The position numbers and the translations under genes are program-made. The notes below the pieces were generated by a model. That model saw nothing but the letters and a program-made list of their open reading frames with translations. It did no database searches and was not told the DNA's origin. This document shows, piece after piece, positions 20,853 through 26,138 of a stretch of 26,138 nucleotides of DNA. The DNA comes from Lysobacter_F sp035645555. Lineage in GTDB: Bacteria > Pseudomonadota > Gammaproteobacteria > Xanthomonadales > Xanthomonadaceae. The stretch is taken from positions 1 to 26,138 of the forward strand of contig DASQMI010000027.1 in NCBI GenBank assembly GCA_035645555.1, given 5' to 3'. Positions within the stretch are counted from its first letter, which is position 1. Each line of letters starts with the position of its first letter.

Positions 20853-21050
20853 ATGACCACGAAGCTGGAGAAACCGATCCGCCGCGAGATCACGGTCAAC
20901 GACCGCGCCTATACGCTCACCATCGAACCCGACGGCCTGAAGCTGGTCGAGAAGGGCCATCGCAAGGGCGTGCAGCTGCGCTGGCAGGACCTGGTGAACG
21001 GCGACGCCGCGCTCGCCGCGGCGCTGAACGCCAGCGTCCACGCACGCTGA
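20853..21050 (+). CDS. Small conserved-looking hypothetical protein, 65 aa
   Basis: A 65-aa cytoplasmic protein opening MTTKLEKPIRREITVNDR and continuing with AYTLTIEPDGLKLVEKGHR, then KGVQLRWQDLVNGDAAL. The alternating pattern suggests a small beta-sheet followed by a short helix; there is no signal peptide or membrane segment. Codon use matches that of its neighbours, and the frame shows clear protein-like periodicity, unlike the shadows around it. I do not recognise a function. It stops 10 bp before the DNA glycosylase gene, so the two are probably cotranscribed. The ATG at 20853 is preferred over upstream in-frame starts that would run into the divergent promoter region. Confidence 0.8.
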   Translation: MTTKLEKPIRREITVNDRAYTLTIEPDGLKLVEKGHRKGVQLRWQDLVNGDAALAAALNASVHAR

Positions 21051-21060
21051 CGGGGCCGGC

Positions 21061-21795
21061 GTGCCGGAAGGGCCGTCGATCGTCATCCTGCGCGAACAGG
21101 CGGAGCGCTTCGCCGGCCGCCGCGTGCTGGAGGTAACGGGCAACAGCCGGCTCGACATCCAGCGCCTGCACGGCCGCACGCTGCGCGCGGTGCGCAGCTG
21201 GGGCAAGCACTTCCTGATGGACTTCGGCACGCTCGCGCTGCGCGTGCACTTCATGCTGTGGGGCAGCTGGCGCATCGACGAGCCGCGGGAGGCGACCCCG
21301 CGGCTCGGACTGCGCTTCCGCACCGGCCGGATCGACTTCTATACGGCCTCGCTGCGGCTGCTCGACGACGACCTCGATGCGCTGTACGACTGGAGCGCCG
21401 ACGTGATGAGCGACGCCTGGGATCCGGCGGCGGCGCGGCGCAAGCTGCGCGCGCGTCCCGACACGCTCGTGTGCGACGCGCTGCTCGACCAGGACGTGTT
21501 TGCCGGCGTCGGCAACATCATCAAGAACGAGGTGCTATTCCGCATCCGCGTGCATCCGGAGAGCACGGTCGGCGCGCTGCCACCGCGCAAGCTCGGCGAA
21601 CTGGTCAGGCAGGCGCGCGAGTACAGCTTCGATTTCTACGAATGGAAGAAAGCGTTCGTGCTGAAGAAGCACTGGCTGGTGCACACCAAGCGGACCTGCC
21701 CGCGCGACGGCCAGCCGATCCAGTACCGCAAGGCGCTCGGTCGCGCGCAGCGGCGCGCGTTCTGGTGCGACGCCTGCCAGCGCCTGTACCGCTGA
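21061..21795 (+). CDS. Fpg/Nei-family DNA glycosylase (endonuclease VIII-like)
   Basis: 244 aa. The N-terminus MPEGPS gives the catalytic Pro2 and Glu3 once Met is removed, which fixes the GTG at 21061 as the start. Lys49 in WGKHFLM is the conserved beta-hairpin lysine. The helix-two-turn-helix region is DQDVFAGVGNIIKNEVL (143-159). The C-terminal zinc-finger region keeps C236 and C239 (WCDAC), but the first knuckle is C213-P-R-D216, so Asp stands where the second Cys is usual. These enzymes excise oxidised bases and nick the DNA by beta,delta-elimination. Nei/Fpg assignment is firm; which base lesions it prefers is not. The gene converges on the EamA transporter, with 4 bp between the stop codons and no terminator. 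Confidence 0.9.
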   Translation: MPEGPSIVILREQAERFAGRRVLEVTGNSRLDIQRLHGRTLRAVRSWGKHFLMDFGTLALRVHFMLWGSWRIDEPREATPRLGLRFRTGRIDFYTASLRLLDDDLDALYDWSADVMSDAWDPAAARRKLRARPDTLVCDALLDQDVFAGVGNIIKNEVLFRIRVHPESTVGALPPRKLGELVRQAREYSFDFYEWKKAFVLKKHWLVHTKRTCPRDGQPIQYRKALGRAQRRAFWCDACQRLYR

Positions 21796-21799
21796 GCGT

Positions 21800-22681
21800 T
21801 CAGGGCATTGCTTCGGCGGCGTGCACGCGCTCGCGCCGCAGCAGGTAGAGCCCGCTGGCGACGATGATCGCCGCGCCGAACCAGGTCACCGCATCCGGCA
21901 GCACGCCCCACAGGGCGAGGTCGAGCAACACGCCCCACACCAGCGCGGTGTATTCCAGCGGCGCGATCAGGGACGCCTCGCCGATGCGGAACGCCTCGGT
22001 GATCGCGTACTGGCCGAGCGCACCGGCCAGGCCGACGCCGGCGATGATCCACGTATCGCTCGCGCGCAACGGCTGCCACTCCGGCCACGCCAGCACGCCG
22101 GCACCAAGCGCCATCAGCGCGAGCAACCAGACGGTGATCGCCTGGGTGGTATCGGTGCGCGCCAGCACGCGCACGGTGATCGCGCTGACCGCGTAGCCGA
22201 GCGCCGACAGCAGCACCGCCAGGCCGGCCAGGCTGAGCACGCCCTCGCCGGTCGGCCGCAACACCACCACCACCCCGAGCAGGCCGACCACGATCGCGAT
22301 CCAGCGACGCGGCCCGACGCGCTCGCCGAGGAACGGCACCGACAGCGCGGTGATCAGCAGCGGCGCGACGAAGAAGATCGTGTAGGTGGTCGACAGCGGC
22401 AGCGTCTGCAGCGCGTAGGCGAATGCCGCCATCATCACGATGCCGATCGCCGCGCGCAGCAGATGCAGCGACCAGCGCACCGGCCGCAGCATGCGCAGCC
22501 CGCCGCTCGTCATCACCCAGGCGAGCACGAACGGCAGCGACGCCGCGCCGCGCAGCGCGGTGACCTGGAACGGCGGATAGTGCGCCGACAGCAGCTTCAG
22601 CCCGGCATCCATCAGGGCGAACAGGCCGACCGCGGCAAGCATGGTCAGGGCCGCGCGGGTGGCATGGGAACGGTCGCTCAT
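21800..22681 (-). CDS. EamA/DMT-family transporter
   Basis: 293 aa with about ten membrane helices in two EamA repeats (about residues 8-140 and 150-285). Family features include a helix-rich opening AALTMLAAVGLFALMDAGLK, LPLSTTYTIFFVAPLLITAL in the first repeat and the matching IGEASLIAPLEYTALVWGVL in the second. Such proteins export amino acids, nucleobases or other metabolites; the substrate cannot be told from sequence. The ATG at 22681 overlaps the TGA of the upstream lipoprotein gene (ATGA), so the two are translationally coupled. Much longer in-frame extensions upstream are only the other frame of neighbouring genes. Confidence 0.92.
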   Translation of the reverse strand: MSDRSHATRAALTMLAAVGLFALMDAGLKLLSAHYPPFQVTALRGAASLPFVLAWVMTSGGLRMLRPVRWSLHLLRAAIGIVMMAAFAYALQTLPLSTTYTIFFVAPLLITALSVPFLGERVGPRRWIAIVVGLLGVVVVLRPTGEGVLSLAGLAVLLSALGYAVSAITVRVLARTDTTQAITVWLLALMALGAGVLAWPEWQPLRASDTWIIAGVGLAGALGQYAITEAFRIGEASLIAPLEYTALVWGVLLDLALWGVLPDAVTWFGAAIIVASGLYLLRRERVHAAEAMP

Positions 22682-23658
22682 CCGGAACTCCGGCAGAAGC
22701 GCGCCCGCCGCTCCGGCGGTGCGCGCAGCACGTGGGGGACGTAATAGTCCAGCAGCGAGCGCGCCAGCGCCACATCCTCGGCCGCGACCAGGCCGTCGAC
22801 GTCGCGCAGCCACTGCTCGTTGCAGGCGCGCGCGTCGCCGTCGCCGGCCGCGCAGGCGAGCAGGCGATCGAACGCGCCGCGGTAGCGCGCGAAGCCGACG
22901 CGGTCGAGCGGCGCGCCATGGCCCGGCACCAGCGTCGTGAACGGCACCGCGTCCAGTCGCGCGAGCGCCGCACGCCAGCCTTCGGCGCAGGCGGTGTCGA
23001 GCAGCGGCACCGGCAGGGTCACCAGGTCGCCCGCGGCCAGCACGCCGCTGCCCGGATCGAACAGCCACACGTCGCCGCCGCTGACCGCATCGGCTTCGAC
23101 GCCGAACACCACGCGCCGTCCGGCCATAGTGCGTTCGCCGCCGGCGGTGATGGGATGGGTCGGCAGCAGCCGCGGCCCGGTGTCCAGGCGCGCACGCTCC
23201 TCGCGCAGCGCCTGCGCCTGCGCACCGTCGGCGGGCGGCTTCGCCAGCAGCGCGTCGAGCTGGCGCCGGTAGTCGGCGAGGAAGCCGTCGAGTGCGCGTT
23301 CGATCTCCGGACTCGCCCACACCTGCGCGTGCGGATGCGCCTCGCGCAGCGCGGCATTGCCGGCGACGTGATCGAGGTGCCAGTGGGTGTTGACGATCGC
23401 GCGCAACGGCAGCCCGCTGCCGGCGACCGCCGCGACGATGCGTCCGGTGTGTTCGGCGTGGCGGCCGCTGTCGATCACGATCCAGCCGTCGCGGCCACGC
23501 AGCATCAGCGTGTTGCCGTCCGGCTGCGTGCCGGCGACGAAGCGCCCGCGCAGCAACGCCACGTCCTCGGCGAGCGGCTGGCCCGGCAACGGCGCCGGCG
23601 CGCGCACCGGCGCGCACGCGGCAAGACCCGACAGTACGAATGCGAGCAGGATGCGCAT
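22678..23658 (-). CDS. Metallo-beta-lactamase-fold hydrolase, predicted lipoprotein
   Basis: 326 aa. A short signal sequence ends in a lipobox LAAC with Cys15 as the probable lipidated residue, which places the enzyme in the periplasm at a membrane. The metal-binding motif HWHLDH is at residues 92-97. Later ligands are likely the Asp in AAGDLV and the His in VPGHGAPLD. The fold is that of MBL hydrolases such as class B3-like lactamases, lactonases and other esterases; the substrate is unknown. A strong GGAGGT ribosome site precedes the ATG. The 51-bp gap from the HAD gene is the longest in this cluster, and holds a small non-terminating hairpin. The gene overlaps the EamA transporter by four bases. 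Confidence 0.88.
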   Translation of the reverse strand: MRILLAFVLSGLAACAPVRAPAPLPGQPLAEDVALLRGRFVAGTQPDGNTLMLRGRDGWIVIDSGRHAEHTGRIVAAVAGSGLPLRAIVNTHWHLDHVAGNAALREAHPHAQVWASPEIERALDGFLADYRRQLDALLAKPPADGAQAQALREERARLDTGPRLLPTHPITAGGERTMAGRRVVFGVEADAVSGGDVWLFDPGSGVLAAGDLVTLPVPLLDTACAEGWRAALARLDAVPFTTLVPGHGAPLDRVGFARYRGAFDRLLACAAGDGDARACNEQWLRDVDGLVAAEDVALARSLLDYYVPHVLRAPPERRARFCRSSG

Positions 23659-23709
23659 GCGCCACCTCCGCCACGCACCCTGCGCGGTGCGGGTCCGGCG
23701 CGCAAGGGC

Positions 23710-24402
23710 CTAAGGTCGTGCCGGCACCGGCGCGAACGCCGCCTGCAGCAGCGCCAGCGCGCGCTCCAGATCGGCGACCACGCGGTGGGCGGCGCCGGCG
23801 TCGGGCGCCACCAGGTCCGGCACCTGGACCGGCACCGCGCCGGCGGCGAGCGCGGCGCGCACGCCGGGCAGCGAGTCCTCCAGCACCACGCAGGCTTCCG
23901 GTTCGACACCAAGCGAGGCCGCGGCGAGCACGTAGATGTCCGGCGCCGGCTTCGGGTGCGCGACGTCGCTGCCGGTCACCAGCACATCGAAACGGTCGCG
24001 CACGCCGGCGGCGCACAGCTTGGCCTCGGCGCGCCCGCGCACGGTCGAGGTGGCGATCGCGCGCGGAATCGCCCGCGCGTCCAGCCAGTCGAGCATCGCC
24101 ACCAGTCCGCGCTTGAGCGGCAGGCCGGTGGCGACGCGCGCCTCGTACAGCGCATTGGTGCGCTCGATCAGCGCCTCGGCGCGCTCGGCCGGCAGGCGCG
24201 CGTGCACCATGTCGCGGCAGGCGGCCTCGTGGATGCCGACCATCGACAGCCACAGCGCATCGTCGAGCCCGGCTCCGAGTTCGGCATTGGCCTGCCGCCA
24301 GCACGCCAACAGCACGCGCTCGCTGTCGAGGATCAGCCCGTCCATGTCGAACAGCACCGCCTGCGGCGCGAACGGCAGCGGTGCCACGTCGTGCGCACTC
24401 AT
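23710..24402 (-). CDS. HAD-superfamily phosphatase (subfamily IA, C1 cap)
   Basis: 230 aa. Motif I FDMDGLILDSE has nucleophile Asp19 and general acid Asp21; a helical cap domain follows (about 30-95); motif II is in AIATSTVRG, motif III Lys in HPKPAPDIY and motif IV in VVLEDSLPG. It resembles the phosphoglycolate phosphatase / beta-phosphoglucomutase group, which acts on small phosphorylated metabolites; a specific substrate cannot be assigned. The ATG at 24402 overlaps the rsuA stop in an ATGA junction, which selects this start over an upstream in-frame one. Confidence 0.9.
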   Translation of the reverse strand: MSAHDVAPLPFAPQAVLFDMDGLILDSERVLLACWRQANAELGAGLDDALWLSMVGIHEAACRDMVHARLPAERAEALIERTNALYEARVATGLPLKRGLVAMLDWLDARAIPRAIATSTVRGRAEAKLCAAGVRDRFDVLVTGSDVAHPKPAPDIYVLAAASLGVEPEACVVLEDSLPGVRAALAAGAVPVQVPDLVAPDAGAAHRVVADLERALALLQAAFAPVPARP

Positions 24403-25118
24403 GACGGCGCGTGCTCCGCCGGTACGAACACACGCGCGATCTCGTCGGCGTCGAGCGCGCGCCACGCACCCGGCGCGAGGCCGTCGAGCGCCAACGCACC
24501 GATGCGCGCGCGGTGCAGCGCCTCGACGTGGTTGCCCACCGCGGCGAACATCCGTCGCACCTGGTGGTAGCGGCCTTCGGTGAGCGTCAGCCGCGCATGG
24601 CGGGCGTCGATCACCTCCAGCCGCGCTGGCGCCAGCGGCGTGGTTTCCGAACGCAGCAGCAACGTGCCGCTGGCGAACAGCGCCGCCTCGTCGCCGCGCA
24701 GGTCGTGCGCCAGCGTCACCTCGTACACCTTCGCCACCTCGCTCTTCGGCGCGATGATCCGGTGCAGCAACGCGCCGTCATCGGTCATCAGCAGCAGGCC
24801 GCTGGTGTCGCGGTCGAGGCGGCCGACGCTGGACAGCAGCGGCGTACGCAGACGGAAGCGCGGCGGCAGCAGGTCGTAGACCAGGCGACCGGCGTCGCGG
24901 GTGGAACAGGTGTAGCCGACCGGCTTGTGCAGGATCACGGTCAGCGGAAACGGCGGATCCAGCGGCTCGCCGTCGAGCCGGATGCGTGCGTGCGCGATCG
25001 TCGCATCCGGCGCCAGCGCCTGCCCGGCCTCGTCGGTGATGCGGCCGGCGTCGAACAGCGCCTGCACCTGGCGGCGGCTGCCGTAGCCGAGATGGGCGAT
25101 GCGCTTCAGCAGGCTCAT
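24399..25118 (-). CDS. rsuA: 16S rRNA pseudouridine synthase, RsuA family
   Basis: 239 aa. An N-terminal S4-like RNA-binding domain (about 1-58; GYGSRRQVQALFDAGRI) precedes the catalytic domain with HKPVGYTCS and the family motif GRLDRDTSGLLL, whose catalytic Asp is residue 102. The segment LTEGRYHQVRRMFAAVGN is the second strong RsuA/RluB/E/F signature. RsuA makes pseudouridine 516 in 16S rRNA of E. coli; RluE/RluF-type 23S synthases share these motifs, so the exact target is probable rather than proven. It starts inside the end of the rsmC-like gene (ATGA), pairing two rRNA-modification genes. Confidence 0.9.
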   Translation of the reverse strand: MSLLKRIAHLGYGSRRQVQALFDAGRITDEAGQALAPDATIAHARIRLDGEPLDPPFPLTVILHKPVGYTCSTRDAGRLVYDLLPPRFRLRTPLLSSVGRLDRDTSGLLLMTDDGALLHRIIAPKSEVAKVYEVTLAHDLRGDEAALFASGTLLLRSETTPLAPARLEVIDARHARLTLTEGRYHQVRRMFAAVGNHVEALHRARIGALALDGLAPGAWRALDADEIARVFVPAEHAPS

Positions 25119-26138
25119 CCTCGCACTGCCTCGACTACCTTGTAGCCGTCCGCCTGCGCGACGGTGCGCACCTGCGCGAATCCTGCGGCGAGCGCCGCCT
25201 CGTACGGCAGGTGGCGGTTGGCGACCAGCCACAGCCGTCCGCGCGGTCGCAGCGCCTGCGCGGCGACCTCGATGAAGCGACGGCCGAGATCGACGCGTTC
25301 GTCGCGGCCGTGGGCGTGGAACGGCGGATTGCACACGATCAGGTCGTACCGGCACGGCAGGCCGGTGGCGACGTCGTGCCAGTGGAAGCCGAGCTCGACG
25401 CGCTCGCGATGCGCGGCGAGGTTGTGCTCGGCCAGCTCGAGCGCGCGTGCCTCGGCCTCGTACAGGTCGAGCCGGCGCACGCCGGGCGCGCGCGCCAGCA
25501 ACGCGCGCGCGAGCACCCCGCAGCCGGCGCCGAGGTCGGCGGCATCGCCCACGGCGTCGGCCGGCAGATGCGCGGCCAGCAGCGCGCTGCCGGGATCGAT
25601 GCGATCCCAGGCGAACACGCCGGGACGGCTCAGCAGCGTGCCGTCGGCGACCGGCCGCGGCGCGTCGAGCGCGCGCCATTGCGCGGCCAGCGCGGGATCC
25701 GCCGGCGCGGCGAGCGGCGCACTCCACGCCACCCGGCACTTGTGCTTGGACTCGACCGTCACCGCGCCGGCCAGCCGCGCGAGATCGGCCTCGTGCGAGC
25801 GCGCGCCTTCGTCGTTGCGTGCGGCCAGAACGATGCGGCCGCCCGGCACGAGCACGTCGAGCGCCTGCGCCAGCAGCGCGCGCGCCTCCTCGCGTTGGCG
25901 CGGCGGCAGCAGCAGCACCAGCGGCGCGCGCGCATCGCCCGGCAGCGCGGGGCTCACCGCGAATCCGGCGGCCTGCAGCGCATCCGCGTCCGGCCTGAAG
26001 CTCTGCACGCAGCGCAGCCCCGGCCACTCGCGAGGATGCAGCGCGCCTGCGCGCGCGCGCAGGAACCACGCGCCGTCGCGCGGCCACGGGAGACGGCCGT
26101 CGCGAAACGGCACGAACAAGGTCTCGATGGCGGCATCA
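25115..26138 (-). CDS. rsmC: RsmC-like 16S rRNA methyltransferase (start outside window)
   Basis: The frame is open to the right edge of the window (codons for DAAIETLF lie before the first in-window TTG), so the real start is beyond 26138. The N-terminal half is a degenerate methyltransferase-like domain, as in RsmC. The C-terminal half has SRPGVFAWDRIDPGS, the SAM-binding motif DLGAGCGVLA, the catalytic NPPF in CNPPFHAHG, and the ending LWLVANRHLPY, all close to RsmC, which methylates G1207 of 16S rRNA. RlmG, its 23S paralogue, is the main alternative. It is the first visible gene of the run rsmC-rsuA-HAD-MBL-EamA. Confidence 0.85.
   Translation of the reverse strand, partial: DAAIETLFVPFRDGRLPWPRDGAWFLRARAGALHPREWPGLRCVQSFRPDADALQAAGFAVSPALPGDARAPLVLLLPPRQREEARALLAQALDVLVPGGRIVLAARNDEGARSHEADLARLAGAVTVESKHKCRVAWSAPLAAPADPALAAQWRALDAPRPVADGTLLSRPGVFAWDRIDPGSALLAAHLPADAVGDAADLGAGCGVLARALLARAPGVRRLDLYEAEARALELAEHNLAAHRERVELGFHWHDVATGLPCRYDLIVCNPPFHAHGRDERVDLGRRFIEVAAQALRPRGRLWLVANRHLPYEAALAAGFAQVRTVAQADGYKVVEAVRG

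Noticed and set aside
21800..24499. An 899-codon minus frame suggesting an extended EamA fusion
   Set aside because: The upstream part is a shadow of the MBL and HAD genes; the ATGA junction at 22678-22681 gives the correct start.

Overview
The window is very GC-rich chromosomal DNA with a core-genome gene content typical of Gammaproteobacteria of the Xanthomonadaceae type (Lysobacter, Luteimonas, Xanthomonas relatives). That placement is inferred from three things: an atpIBEFHAGDC operon close to glmU, an E2/E3 pyruvate dehydrogenase pair in which E3 also carries a lipoyl domain, and a REP palindrome of the GTAGGAGCGGC type. I see no insertion sequence, phage gene, CRISPR array, tRNA or rRNA. 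Coding density is high, and almost all long opposite-strand reading frames are GC-driven shadows.

Left part (1-7082, plus strand): one tight operon encoding a periplasmic adaptor (5' end outside the window), an ABC ATPase, two different MacB/FtsX-type permeases, an NtrC-family sigma-54 response regulator and a histidine kinase. The kinase has two adjacent membrane helices and almost no periplasmic loop. Together they look like an efflux machine paired with its own intramembrane-type two-component system.

Middle (7122-16425): a REP palindrome whose GTAG supplies the glmU stop codon; glmU (minus); a divergent small GtrA-type membrane protein (plus); then the complete F1Fo ATP synthase operon on the minus strand. 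That operon runs from a good sigma-70 promoter (16397-16425) to an intrinsic terminator (9041-9070) in the order I-B-E-F-H-A-G-D-C. Three of its spacers (E/F, A/G, D/C), each about 100 bp, contain strong inverted repeats.

Right-centre (16694-20291): lpdA and aceF on the minus strand, encoding E3 and E2 of pyruvate dehydrogenase, with near-identical lipoyl domains and no aceE beside them. Upstream lies a 373-bp gene-free stretch with a 22-bp perfect palindrome, a two-tier stem-loop and a strong plus-strand intrinsic terminator that no annotated gene uses. This is a candidate small RNA.

Right part (20290-26138): a DUF1801 protein (minus); divergent from it a 65-aa conserved-looking protein and an Fpg/Nei-family DNA glycosylase (plus); then a convergent minus-strand run of five genes reading rsmC-like (start outside the window), rsuA, a HAD phosphatase, a metallo-beta-lactamase-fold lipoprotein and an EamA transporter. 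Three of its four junctions are ATGA overlaps.
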